A stretch of DNA of 18,636 nucleotides from JBMNUL01 sp050946255. GTDB lineage: Bacteria; Actinomycetota; Coriobacteriia; Coriobacteriales; CADBOM01. The notes under the pieces were generated by a model. That model did not search any database. It was given only the letters and a program-made list of their open reading frames with translations, and was not told the DNA's origin. The position numbers and the translations under genes are program-made. The DNA lies in NCBI GenBank assembly GCA_050946255.1, contig JBMNUL010000036.1:1-18636 (forward strand), read 5' to 3'. The first letter of the stretch is position 1. Each line of letters starts with the position of its first letter. Positions 6,143 to 14,220 of this stretch are shown one piece after another.

Positions 6143-7406
6143 TCTTGTGACCCCCTATCTGCTCGTTCCTATCACGTTGAGTTGCGTTGGGCATGAGGTC
6201 GATGCCCTTTAGAAGGGAGTTCTTCCCGAACCTGCTCTTCACAGACAAGATGGCGTCCTGTCTGATGTGCTCCCTCCGGTCCTCCTCGGCATCTGAGAAG
6301 AGGTCCAGCTGCTCGTGCCCCTCTTCTATCACGTTGCCGCAGCAGAGCATGATTCTCCGCACCAGGCGCCCATGGTCCACCTCGCGATCGAAGAACGACA
6401 CAATGCAGGCCGTTATCTGCATCTGGGAATTGGTGTAGAACGGCAATCGGTGCGACCCCTTGCTTCCCCAAGTGCGTCCCTCTTCATCCTTCTCGTAGAC
6501 GACCACGATGTTCACGGAGTCCGTCACCAGGTGCTTCTTGACCAAGTCGAGGCTCAGTGCCTCGGCCATCTCCTTTACGACTATCAGGGCGTCGGAGTAG
6601 CAATATCCCCTTGGGAGAACCTGCCCGTTGGACAGCGAACGGCTCTTCGACTTGTAGGCCTTTATATCGGATATCGTGACCGGCTCGATTCCCCAGGCGT
6701 GGTCTATGAGTATCTCCGCATCTACCCCGAACACCTTGTAGAGCATGTCGGTCTCCCGGTACATCGCGAGCTGCCCCATCGTCTCTATCCCAAGGGACCT
6801 CAGCCTGCGCTGGGTGCCCGGGCCTATTCTCCAGAAGTCGGTCAGGGGCTTGTGGTTCCACAGCTCGTTCCGGTATGACCTCTCGTCCAGATATCCGAGG
6901 AAATTCGGGCTGTGCTTGGCGGTTATGTCGAGGGATATCTTCGCCAGGTAGAGGTTCGTGCCGATTCCGCATGTTGCCGGGATGCCGGTCTCCGCCATCA
7001 CCTCGTCGCGTACCCTCTCGGCCAGCCCACAGGCGTCCATGCCGTAGAAGTCCAGGTAGTTGGTGACGTCTATGAAAGCCTCGTCTATCGAGTAGACATG
7101 GATGTCCTCCTTCGAGAAGAACCTCAGGTAGATGGCGTAGATGTTCGCCGAGTACTCGATGTAGAGCTTCATGCGGGGGCATGCCATTATGTATTTCATT
7201 CCCTTTGGAATCTCGAAGACGCGGCATCTGTTCCGCACGCCCTTGGCCTTGAGGGAGGGGGAGACCGCGAGGCATATCGTCTTCTCGGAGCGCTCGGGGT
7301 CCGCCACCACGAGGTCTGTGGTCATCGGGTCCAACCCGCGCTCGACGCACTCGACCGACGCGTAGAAAGACTTGAGGTCTATGCAGATGTACTGTCTCTC
7401 GGACAT
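6132..7406 (-). CDS. Y-family translesion DNA polymerase (DinB/UvrX-like)
   Basis: The 424-residue protein contains the Y-family catalytic residues: D10 in CIDLKSFYASVE and D108-E109 in YSIDEAF. A helix-hairpin-helix-like region, FWRIGPGTQRRLRSLGI (191-207), follows, then a little-finger domain up to about 360. EQLDLF (365-370) holds a QLDLF beta-clamp binding motif. The enzyme would copy past DNA lesions with low fidelity at the replication fork. The start at 7406 is chosen because GGAGG lies 5 nt upstream; a GTG 102 bp earlier is in frame but lacks a ribosome-binding site. The downstream YolD-like gene overlaps by 11 bp. A LexA-like palindrome 150 bp upstream points to SOS control. DinB and UvrX/UmuC subtypes are hard to separate by eye; the YolD neighbour favours the UvrX type. 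Confidence 0.92.
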   Translation of the reverse strand: MSERQYICIDLKSFYASVECVERGLDPMTTDLVVADPERSEKTICLAVSPSLKAKGVRNRCRVFEIPKGMKYIMACPRMKLYIEYSANIYAIYLRFFSKEDIHVYSIDEAFIDVTNYLDFYGMDACGLAERVRDEVMAETGIPATCGIGTNLYLAKISLDITAKHSPNFLGYLDERSYRNELWNHKPLTDFWRIGPGTQRRLRSLGIETMGQLAMYRETDMLYKVFGVDAEILIDHAWGIEPVTISDIKAYKSKSRSLSNGQVLPRGYCYSDALIVVKEMAEALSLDLVKKHLVTDSVNIVVVYEKDEEGRTWGSKGSHRLPFYTNSQMQITACIVSFFDREVDHGRLVRRIMLCCGNVIEEGHEQLDLFSDAEEDRREHIRQDAILSVKSRFGKNSLLKGIDLMPNATQRDRNEQIGGHKSGE

Positions 7407-7548
7407 CCCGCCCTCCAATCTAGGTGCTCGTTGCCATCGATTCCGCAAGCTCGGGCCATCAGCTCGTGCTCGGCTTTCCAGATGTGGTCTGTTCGGCGTG
7501 CCCGGCACGTCGCCATCTCACGAACATGATTGTAATGTAGGGCCGGAC

Positions 7549-7576
7549 AAAATATCGAACAAATATTCGATATTTT
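7549..7576 (-). promoter_or_regulatory. Palindrome with a LexA (SOS) box upstream of the polymerase gene
   Basis: AAAATATCGAA (7549-7559) and TTCGATATTTT (7566-7576) are perfect inverted arms around CAAATA. The centre, CGAACAAATATTCG (7556-7569), matches the Gram-positive LexA consensus CGAAC-N4-GTTCG except for one G-to-A change. It is also AT-rich in an otherwise GC-rich region. It lies between the terminator of the minus-strand reductase gene and the polymerase start, the expected place for an SOS operator. LexA itself is not in the window. Confidence 0.65.
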
Positions 7577-7583
7577 TTGTGGA

Positions 7584-7625
7584 GAAGAAAAAAGCGCCAC
7601 GACACCGATGGGGAGCCGTGGCGCT
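7584..7625 (-). terminator. Intrinsic terminator of the minus-strand OYE reductase gene
   Basis: AGCGCCACG (7593-7601) and CGTGGCGCT (7617-7625) form a perfect 9-bp stem with a 15-nt loop. Read on the minus strand, the stem is followed at once by TTTTTTCTTC (complement of 7584-7593). This is a textbook rho-independent terminator, 136 bp after the reductase stop. It insulates the SOS-controlled polymerase operon downstream. Confidence 0.9.
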
Positions 7626-7646
7626 ATGTGCTGCGTCCTGTGGTCC

Positions 7647-7724
7647 CAAGCTTGCCGATTCGGGGCTTGCCCGGTCCGGGGAAAGCCGGCTCTGCAGTCG
7701 GCAAGGCCGAGAATGTCAAGCTTG
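7647..7724 (-). other. Structured 3' UTR segment after the OYE reductase gene
   Basis: Two inverted repeats lie between the reductase stop and its terminator: CTTGCCGA (7651-7658) with TCGGCAAG (7698-7705), and CCAAGCTTG (7647-7655) with CAAGCTTGG (7716-7724). They share bases, so they would compete or form a compound fold. No coding potential is convincing here. Confidence 0.35.
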
Positions 7725-7760
7725 GAGTTTCACGACATTGGTTCTCGGAGCCGTGAGGTC

Positions 7761-9713
7761 CTAGATCTCCCAGCAGGCATCGAATGCCGTGCGGTTGGCA
7801 TGCATGATGTTGCCGATCTTGCGGGCATCTCCAACGATGTAGACCTCGGGCACCAGCTCCTCGAACTCATCGACCGGGAGGGGTCGCACGCCAAACGCCT
7901 TGACAGCGTAGTCGCATTCTATCGACCTGACCTTCCAATCGCGTCCCTCGACCTTCACCGCACCGTCCTCGAATTCACGGACGATCGTGTCGCCCATGAG
8001 CTCGATGCCGTTCTGCTTCAGGAGAGCAAGGAGCATCCCTCGAGTGATGTGGGTCATGTCCTTTGCGAAGCTCTCGGCAGGGATCTGGTCCACGAGGGTG
8101 ACATTTCCACCTCTCATCGCGATGTCCAGCGCCGACTCGCATCCAGACGCGCCAGCTCCGCACACCACGACTCTCTTTCCGGCGAAGTCGAACTTGCCGG
8201 TGTCCGCGTCGATGACCGAGATGACGTTCTGACGGTCGTTGCCAGGAATCGGCGGGTTTATGAGCGACCCACCGGTTGCGACCACGATCGCATCGGGGTT
8301 CTCCGCCATGACGTTTTCCGGAGTTGCCTCTGTGTTCAGCTTGACAGTGGCTCCGCATTCCATCGTCGTCTTGATGTTCCACCCCGTGTACTTGAGCAGG
8401 TCCTCCTTGAAGGTGAGCTTGTTGATGTTGTTGAGCTGCCCTCCCAGAGTGCCGGACTTCTCCATGAGCACGACATCGTGGCCCCGCCTGACCAGGGTCT
8501 GAGCCGCCTGCATCCCAGCTGGGCCTCCGCCGATCACGACGACCTTCTTCTTGGCACGGGCCTCAGGAACCTCCCAGAACCTGGAGCCCATTCCAATCTG
8601 GGGATTCACGGCACACGAGATATGGTGCCCGCCGCCCTCTGCGCAGCAGTAGCATCCGAGGCACGGGCGCACGGTCTCGGGCTTGCCGGCATAGGACTTC
8701 TTGAGAATGCAATCATCTGCGAGAAGCGCGCGTGCCATGTAGACACCATCGGCCCATCCGTTGGCGAGGATGTACTCCGCCTCGTCGACCGTGGTGATCC
8801 TACCAACCGTGGTAACCGGGATCTTGATGTCCTCGCATGCTCTCACGTGCTTCACGAGGTCGAGGTTGAGAAGGTGCGGCTGGTAGTAAGGGGGCATCGT
8901 GTAGTACTGCGCCCTCCAATCAACGATCAGGCCACCGGAGATGTTGACCATGTCGATGTAATCCTGCGCATGCTTCACGAACTCCGTTGCCTCGTCGACG
9001 TGGATTCCTCCCTCGACCCTCTCATCTCCGCTGATGCGCATGTCGATGATGAAGTCGTCTCCCACGGCCTCTCGAACGCTCTCGAGCAGCTCCAGCGGGA
9101 ACCTCATGCGGTTTTCGAGAGAGCCTCCGTACACGTCGGTGCGGTGGTTCGTGAGAGGGGAGAGGAACTGGCCCAGCAGGTTTCCATGCGCGCCGTGGAT
9201 GAGCACGCCGTCGAACTGGGCCCTCTTGAGTCTCGTGGCGCAATCCACGAAGTCGGCGATTATCGAGTTGATGTCGGACTGGTCCATCGCCTTGATGAAC
9301 TGGTACTGCCCTGGAATCGGCATGCTCGAGGGTGCGAGTCCCCACTTGGTCCTGATGAGGTCGGGGTGGACCGCCCTGCCTGCGTGCATTATCTCGGCCT
9401 GGAGCTTCGCATCGTGTCTGTGTGCGGCTTCTGCAAGAAGGGCGAGCATGTTGAGCTTGTGGTCATCCGTCACGTCGAGCTCGGCGGGGTAGTCGGGAGC
9501 CGTGTCCCAGTTGACCGGGGTCGCACCGAGGTTCACGACCGCCGCTCCCGTCCGGGCCTGCTGCTCCACGAAGTCTATGTAGCCCTGGGTCGGCTCTCCG
9601 GTCGCAGTGGTGTAGTCGCTTACCATTGGGGAGAAGATGATACGGTTCTTTAACGTGCCGTGCTTGAGCTTGAGCTTCTTGAAGACGTGCTCGTAATCGT
9701 TGAATTTGGCCAT
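7761..9713 (-). CDS. Old-yellow-enzyme family FMN/FeS/FAD reductase (2,4-dienoyl-CoA reductase / BaiCD-BaiH-like), paralogue 1
   Basis: This 650-residue cytoplasmic flavoprotein has the FadH/trimethylamine-dehydrogenase layout. An OYE TIM barrel (about 8-345) binds FMN and carries IHGAHGNLLGQFLSP (172-186) and YGGSLENRMRF (195-205). An iron-sulfur segment has Cys at 351, 354, 356, 357 and 367, fitting CxxCxxC-x9-C. A FAD site GGGPAG (395-400) and a pyridine-nucleotide site GAGASG (519-524) follow. Electrons would pass from NAD(P)H through FAD and the cluster to FMN, then to an activated C=C bond. Relatives act on dienoyl-CoAs, bile-acid enones, isoflavones and cinnamates; the substrate cannot be read here. 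AAAGGAG precedes the ATG at 9713. A second, divergent paralogue starts 397 bp away. Only about the fold and cofactors am I confident. Confidence 0.88.
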   Translation of the reverse strand: MAKFNDYEHVFKKLKLKHGTLKNRIIFSPMVSDYTTATGEPTQGYIDFVEQQARTGAAVVNLGATPVNWDTAPDYPAELDVTDDHKLNMLALLAEAAHRHDAKLQAEIMHAGRAVHPDLIRTKWGLAPSSMPIPGQYQFIKAMDQSDINSIIADFVDCATRLKRAQFDGVLIHGAHGNLLGQFLSPLTNHRTDVYGGSLENRMRFPLELLESVREAVGDDFIIDMRISGDERVEGGIHVDEATEFVKHAQDYIDMVNISGGLIVDWRAQYYTMPPYYQPHLLNLDLVKHVRACEDIKIPVTTVGRITTVDEAEYILANGWADGVYMARALLADDCILKKSYAGKPETVRPCLGCYCCAEGGGHHISCAVNPQIGMGSRFWEVPEARAKKKVVVIGGGPAGMQAAQTLVRRGHDVVLMEKSGTLGGQLNNINKLTFKEDLLKYTGWNIKTTMECGATVKLNTEATPENVMAENPDAIVVATGGSLINPPIPGNDRQNVISVIDADTGKFDFAGKRVVVCGAGASGCESALDIAMRGGNVTLVDQIPAESFAKDMTHITRGMLLALLKQNGIELMGDTIVREFEDGAVKVEGRDWKVRSIECDYAVKAFGVRPLPVDEFEELVPEVYIVGDARKIGNIMHANRTAFDACWEI

Positions 9714-9813
9714 TTCGGCTCACCTCTCCTTTAGGGTAGATCTTCAGGTCGATGATGGATGGATTTTGGCTTGGGCTGCAATGGGGCTCTTTCGCGGCTA
9801 TTTGTAAACGAGT

Positions 9814-9842
9814 CTAGCATTTTGCGTATGGCCTGACATCAA
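9814..9842 (-). promoter_or_regulatory. Possible promoter for OYE paralogue 1
   Basis: On the minus strand TTGATG (complement of 9837-9842) and TGCTAG (complement of 9814-9819) are 17 bp apart, about 100 bp before the start codon. The -10 match is only moderate. The 397-bp divergent spacer (9714-10110) is AT-richer than the flanking genes and holds no convincing ORF; no equally clear plus-strand promoter was seen for paralogue 2. Confidence 0.3.
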
Positions 9843-9901
9843 TTTGAAGACACTGCAAATGACAAGTTGAATAATGCAACCCAGTGTTTCGGTGGCTCGG
9901 C

Positions 9902-9918
9902 CGCTATTTTCGATAGCG
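9902..9918. promoter_or_regulatory. Palindrome in the divergent reductase spacer, possible operator
   Basis: CGCTAT (9902-9907) and ATAGCG (9913-9918) flank TTTCG. It is almost central between the two divergent reductase starts (9713 and 10111), where a shared regulator could bind. It is short and could occur by chance. Confidence 0.3.
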
Positions 9919-10110
9919 CAACAGTGAACTTTGATAGAATCTAAAATGTCGCTGTTATTTCTGGATGGAATTCAAATAATCAAGATTTTATCCGGGTCCT
10001 CTTCGGACCACCGGTTTCGAACGGGGTTCACGAACTGGATTTTCGCAGGCACGACGTTTTAGCATTGGGAACGGTCAGAGTAGGTATCCCACAGGAGGAG
10101 ACGACGGAAC

Positions 10111-12084
10111 ATGAGCGATAAGCAGAACAAGTATTACCCGCTTCTCGGAAGCCCCATCAAACTCGGCAACCGCACGTTCAAGAACAGGATCTTCGGCGCG
10201 CCGATGGGAGTTCCGGATGTTGCACCGGACTTCACGATGACCGATGACAACATCGCCTTCTACGATCGCAGGTCCAGTGGAGGCGCGGCATCTGTCTGCG
10301 TCAGCGAGTGCGTGATTGACATGGAGACCGGGCTTGGCCACACCAACGCGATCAACCTCTCAAACCGAAACATCCTCCCGAGCTACACCAACTGCGCCAA
10401 GGCAATCCACAAACATGACTGCATGGCCGCATTCGAGCTCTCCCATGCTGGCAAGTTCGCAAATGCACGCAACCAGGCCGAGGGGGCCAAGGAGAGGCTG
10501 CGCTTCGGGCCTTCTGCGGAGATTGCCACCGATGGCCAGCAGATCCATGAGATGACCGAGGACATGATCCTCGCCGCAATAGAGAACTACGGCAAGGCTT
10601 CCGCCATCGCAAAGGAGGCCGGATTCGACATGGCGTTCATCCATGGTGGTCATGGGTGGATCATCCAGCAGTTCATGTCTCCTGCGATGAACCGCCGTAC
10701 CGACAAGTGGGGAGGCAGCCTCGAGAACCGCATGAGGTTTGCGCTGGCTGTGATCGAGTCGGTGCGCAAGGCAGTTGGACGCGGATTCCCAATCGAGTTC
10801 CGCATGAGCGGCGCAGAGTACATGCCTGGTGGATACGGAATCGAGGAAGCAGTCGAGATGGCCAAGATGATCGACGACCAGGGCCTCGTCGACCTGATCC
10901 ACGTGAGCGCCGGCGTGCACGAGTATCCCGATGCCTTCGTCATCACCCATCCCAGCATGTTCCTAGAGCACGGCAGCAACGTGCATCTCGCCGCAGAGAT
11001 CAAGAAGCACGTCAAGACCCCGGTTGCCACCGTCGGAGGCCTCAACGACCCCGACCAAATGGAGGAGATCCTGGCCTCCGGCAAGGCAGATGTGATCGAG
11101 GTCTCGCGTCAGCTCCTCGTGGATCCGTTCTTCCCGCAGAAGGCCCTCACCGGTCACAAGGATGACATCACCAAGTGCTGCAGGTGCTTCACCTGTTTCA
11201 AGGGCCAGCTGACCACCCGTGTTATCCAGTGCGCGCTGAACCCGGTGGCGGGCAAGGAAATAGAGCATATGCACGCATTCAAGCCCACGACCCCCAAGAA
11301 GGTCGCAGTCGTGGGCGGTGGCCCAGCAGGCATGGAGGCGGCCCTCACCGCCAAGAAGCGCGGCCACGACGTCATCCTGCTCGAGAAGAACTCCAGGCTC
11401 GGCGGCGAGCTCCTGCACGAGGAGTTCATCCCGTTCAAGGAGGACCTGTTCGCATATGCCACCCAGCAGGCAAAGCGCGTCGTGGATGCTGGAATCGATG
11501 TCCGCCTCAACACCGAGGTCACCCCTGAGCTCCTCGAGAGCTTGAACGTCGACGTGGCGATTCTGGCGACCGGGGCAAAGCCTGTCACTCCGCCAATCGA
11601 GGGCATCAAGGAAAGCCCCAAGGTCGTGGGACTCGAGGTCCTGCTCGAGAAGGAGCCGAAGGTGGGACAGAAGGTCGTGATCATCGGAGGCGGACTCGTG
11701 GGATGCGAGACCGCGATCTACCTCGATGGTCTGGGACGCGACGTCACCGTCGTCGAGATGATGGGGGAGTTCGCAGCGGATGCTCCCGAGATGCACCACA
11801 TCGCCATCGACAAGGAGTTCAGGAAAGACCGCGTTGACCTGCATCTCAACACGATGGCGAAGAAGGTCACCGACGAGGGCCTGGTCTGCACCGACGAGAA
11901 CGGAAACGAGGTCGTGTTCCCCGCGGACACGATTCTCCTCGCCGCTGGATTCAAATCCGACGATGAGACCACCAACGCGCTGCGCTATGCAGCTCCTTGG
12001 ACCATGCGTGTCGGGGATGCCGTGAAGGCGCGTCAGGTGCTGCAGGCATCTGCGGAGGGACATTACGCCGCCCTCGACATCTAG
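10111..12084 (+). CDS. Old-yellow-enzyme family FMN/FeS/FAD reductase, paralogue 2
   Basis: A 657-residue protein of the same layout as its divergent neighbour. The OYE barrel (about 8-345) contains IHGGHGWIIQQFMSP (177-191) and WGGSLENRMRF (200-210), with Trp where most relatives have Tyr. Cysteines 356, 359, 362 and 374 fit CxxCxxC-x11-C for a 4Fe-4S cluster. The FAD site is GGGPAG (402-407) and the NAD(P) site GGGLVG (526-531). It should reduce an unsaturated acceptor with NAD(P)H. The two paralogues differ widely outside these motifs, so they probably use different substrates. AGGAGGAG precedes the ATG. A hairpin with T-run follows the stop, so it appears to be a single-gene unit, although the flavin reductase gene starts only 90 bp later. 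Confidence 0.88.
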   Translation: MSDKQNKYYPLLGSPIKLGNRTFKNRIFGAPMGVPDVAPDFTMTDDNIAFYDRRSSGGAASVCVSECVIDMETGLGHTNAINLSNRNILPSYTNCAKAIHKHDCMAAFELSHAGKFANARNQAEGAKERLRFGPSAEIATDGQQIHEMTEDMILAAIENYGKASAIAKEAGFDMAFIHGGHGWIIQQFMSPAMNRRTDKWGGSLENRMRFALAVIESVRKAVGRGFPIEFRMSGAEYMPGGYGIEEAVEMAKMIDDQGLVDLIHVSAGVHEYPDAFVITHPSMFLEHGSNVHLAAEIKKHVKTPVATVGGLNDPDQMEEILASGKADVIEVSRQLLVDPFFPQKALTGHKDDITKCCRCFTCFKGQLTTRVIQCALNPVAGKEIEHMHAFKPTTPKKVAVVGGGPAGMEAALTAKKRGHDVILLEKNSRLGGELLHEEFIPFKEDLFAYATQQAKRVVDAGIDVRLNTEVTPELLESLNVDVAILATGAKPVTPPIEGIKESPKVVGLEVLLEKEPKVGQKVVIIGGGLVGCETAIYLDGLGRDVTVVEMMGEFAADAPEMHHIAIDKEFRKDRVDLHLNTMAKKVTDEGLVCTDENGNEVVFPADTILLAAGFKSDDETTNALRYAAPWTMRVGDAVKARQVLQASAEGHYAALDI

Positions 12085-12111
12085 TTCAGGCAACAAGTGT
12101 GTAGAGAAGCG

Positions 12112-12136
12112 GCCCGGCAAACGCACGGGCTCTTTT
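12112..12136 (+). terminator. Intrinsic terminator after OYE paralogue 2
   Basis: GCCCG (12112-12116) and CGGGC (12126-12130) form a short stem around GCAAACGCA, followed by TCTTTT. It lies 27 bp after the stop. The stem is short, so some read-through into the flavin reductase gene is plausible. Confidence 0.6.
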
Positions 12137-12174
12137 CACATTTCAAAGGTTCGTTCTAGTGAATGGAGGAAACA

Positions 12175-12735
12175 ATGAAGAAAGAATTGGGAGCCAAGGC
12201 CGCGATTTTCCCCTGCCCGGTGCTGATAATCGCAACCTACGATGAGGATGGAAATGCCGACGCGATGAACGTTGCGTGGGGAGGCCAGTGCGGGCCCGCT
12301 CACATCGCGATCAACATCGCCGCTGCCCACAAGACCACCGACAACATCAAGGCCAAGAAGGCCTTCACCTGTTCGATTGCCGACAGGCAGCACATGGTGG
12401 TCGCAGACTACTTCGGCGTGGAGTCCGGAAAGAATGCCGACAAGGCCGCCAAGTCCGGGTTGACGTTCAGGAAGTCCGCAAATGTGGATGCACCTGTCAT
12501 CGAGGAGTTCCCGCTGACAATGGAGTGCAAGGTAATCGATATCCGCGTGGAGAACGGCGAGACCAGGGTAGTTGGCGAGATCGTCAACACCATCGTCGAC
12601 GACTCAATCCTAACCGACGACAAAATCGACCTCGACAAGCTCCAGCCCCTCTCGTTCGATTCCGCTTCGGCCGGATACAGGATCGTTGGAGAGAGGATTG
12701 GAAACGCCTTCAAAGATGGCGCTGTCATGAAATGA
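12175..12735 (+). CDS. Flavin reductase-like (FMN-binding split-barrel) protein
   Basis: This 186-residue protein opens with a split-barrel signature, PCPVLIIATYDEDGNADAMNVAWGG-like (about residues 12-36), typical of the flavin reductase-like/flavoredoxin family. It continues with CSIADRQHMV and EEFPLTMECKV, also usual for the family. Such proteins bind FMN and either reduce flavin with NAD(P)H or carry single electrons. The ATG at 12175 is preferred because GGAGG (12165-12169) lies 5 nt before it; that GGAGG is part of an earlier in-frame ATG at 12163 which has no site of its own. It lies between an OYE reductase and the acyl-CoA dehydrogenase-Etf genes, so a role in supplying reduced flavin or electrons to one of them is reasonable but unproven. 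Confidence 0.75.
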   Translation: MKKELGAKAAIFPCPVLIIATYDEDGNADAMNVAWGGQCGPAHIAINIAAAHKTTDNIKAKKAFTCSIADRQHMVVADYFGVESGKNADKAAKSGLTFRKSANVDAPVIEEFPLTMECKVIDIRVENGETRVVGEIVNTIVDDSILTDDKIDLDKLQPLSFDSASAGYRIVGERIGNAFKDGAVMK

Positions 12736-12877
12736 TCCAACGAGGGTCTTGTGCCAACGGGGACTGTGCGAGGTTTGGAGATCGGTCCATATTGTCACCG
12801 AAAGCCTGATGCTTTCCGGCAATCTGGCGAGTTCCATACTGCCGGTCGGTCTTAGGACAATCTCTAACGAGATTTTG

Positions 12878-12899
12878 GGTCGAAATCCACGGTTCGACC
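12878..12899. promoter_or_regulatory. Inverted repeat upstream of the acyl-CoA dehydrogenase operon
   Basis: GGTCGAA (12878-12884) and TTCGACC (12893-12899) are perfect arms around an 8-bp centre. The 325-bp gap 12736-13060 otherwise holds only a candidate promoter and weak hairpins, no gene. The repeat could be a regulator-binding site for the downstream genes. Confidence 0.35.
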
Positions 12900-12947
12900 G
12901 CAATATATGGCGTTTATGGAAATGCACGTCCAGCCGTGCCAAACCCG

Positions 12948-12975
12948 TTGGTTTTTCAGGGCCAGATGGTATAGT
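12948..12975 (+). promoter_or_regulatory. Possible promoter of the acyl-CoA dehydrogenase-etf operon
   Basis: TTGGTT (12948-12953) and TATAGT (12970-12975) are 16 bp apart, about 85 bp before the start at 13061. The T-rich -35 region also forms a small hairpin (AAACC/GGTTT, 12941-12954), so it could instead be a weak terminator of the flavin reductase gene. Confidence 0.35.
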
Positions 12976-13060
12976 CATAGAGAATTTGCTGGAATGGCGC
13001 GGTGGGTGCAAGCGGAGGTTCCGCTGGCTTCCACCGCGCAATACTCGAAGGAAGGGAAGC

Positions 13061-14197
13061 ATGCAGTTAACTGATCAGCAGAAATTGATTCAGAAACTCG
13101 CCAAGACCTTCGCCGAGCGCGAGCTCACGAAGGAGGTTCTGGACGAGACGGAGGCCACGGCCGTTTTCCCGAAGGAAATCCAGGACAAGATGGCCAAAGT
13201 CGGCTTCTATGGGATAAAGACTCCGCGAGAGTGGGGTGGAGCAGGTGCCGACACCGTTTCGTACGGACTGGTCATGCAGGAGATTGCATACAGGAGCGCA
13301 GTGGCGAGCATCTACGTGTCTTCTCCAAATTCCCTCTCCGGTGGACCTCTGCTCAAGAACGGCACTCCCGAGCAGAAGGAGAAGTATCTCCGTCCAATAG
13401 TCAACGGCGAGAAGATCCTTGCATTCGCCCTCACCGAGCCGGGTGCGGGTTCGGACGCTGCTGGTATGTCGACTGTAGCGGTTGAGGATGGCGACTACTA
13501 CATTCTCAACGGGCGCAAGACCTTCATCACGATGGCACCCTTCGCTGACTACTCCCTGATCTTCGCCAAGACCACTCCGGAGGCGGGAACCCATGGAATC
13601 ACCTGCTTCATCGTGGATATGAAGTCCGAGGGCGTCTCCTGTGGAAAGGCCGAGGACAAGATGGGCGTCATCGGCTGCGCGACCTCCGACATCATCCTCA
13701 AGGACGTTCGAGTCCCCAAGGAAGAGGTGCTGGGAAGGGTCGACCACGGCTTCGGAATCGCAATGGCCACCCTCGATGTTGGGCGTGTCGGCGTTGCCGC
13801 TCAGGCAGTTGGAGTCATGCGCCGCGCCCTCGACGAGGCCGTTGCATACGCCAAGGAGCGCAAGGAGTTCGGAAGGCCGATTTCGAAGTTCCAGGGAATC
13901 AGCTTCACGATTGCCGAGATGGCCGCAAAGACCCATGCTGCAGAGGTCATGCTCTTCGATACCTGCCAGATTATGGATACCGGAGTTCGCTGCTCCGACA
14001 AGGCTGCCATGACCAAGCTTCTCTGCACCGAGTGGTGCAACTGGGTTGTGGACCGTGCGGTCCAGATCTTCGGAGGGTACGGATACATGAAGGATTACAT
14101 CGTCGAGCGACTTTACAGGGACGCGCGAGTCTTCAGCATCTACGAGGGAACATCCGAGGTGCAGAAGATCGTCATCGCCAACTCGCTTTTGCGCTAG
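13061..14197 (+). CDS. Acyl-CoA dehydrogenase (butyryl-CoA dehydrogenase type)
   Basis: The 378-residue length is normal for the family. Visible motifs are the FAD/substrate loop FALTEPGAGSDAAGM (122-136), LNGRKTFIT (149-157), RKEFGRPISKFQGI (267-280), FGGYGYMKDY (337-346) and the C-terminal IYEGTSEVQK (360-369), in which E362 is the expected catalytic base. The enzyme interconverts acyl-CoA and trans-2-enoyl-CoA, passing electrons to or from Etf. EtfB starts 23 bp downstream, so the three genes form an operon. The ATG at 13061 is chosen because GAAGGAAGG lies just before it and the protein then has standard length; the open frame back to 12749 has no family similarity. Chain length or a special substrate such as a cinnamoyl- or caffeyl-CoA cannot be decided from sequence. 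Confidence 0.92.
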   Translation: MQLTDQQKLIQKLAKTFAERELTKEVLDETEATAVFPKEIQDKMAKVGFYGIKTPREWGGAGADTVSYGLVMQEIAYRSAVASIYVSSPNSLSGGPLLKNGTPEQKEKYLRPIVNGEKILAFALTEPGAGSDAAGMSTVAVEDGDYYILNGRKTFITMAPFADYSLIFAKTTPEAGTHGITCFIVDMKSEGVSCGKAEDKMGVIGCATSDIILKDVRVPKEEVLGRVDHGFGIAMATLDVGRVGVAAQAVGVMRRALDEAVAYAKERKEFGRPISKFQGISFTIAEMAAKTHAAEVMLFDTCQIMDTGVRCSDKAAMTKLLCTEWCNWVVDRAVQIFGGYGYMKDYIVERLYRDARVFSIYEGTSEVQKIVIANSLLR

Positions 14198-14220
14198 CAG
14201 CAGGCAGGAGGAAATCTTAA

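Noticed and set aside
7608..9653. 681-codon plus-strand frame opposite OYE paralogue 1
   Set aside because: An antisense shadow; the minus strand carries FMN, FeS, FAD and NAD(P) motifs plus ribosome-binding site and terminator.
10963..12126. 387-codon minus-strand frame opposite OYE paralogue 2
   Set aside because: An antisense shadow without family motifs.
12749..13060. N-terminal extension of the acyl-CoA dehydrogenase
   Set aside because: The extra 104 residues have no family similarity; start 13061 has a good site and gives standard length.
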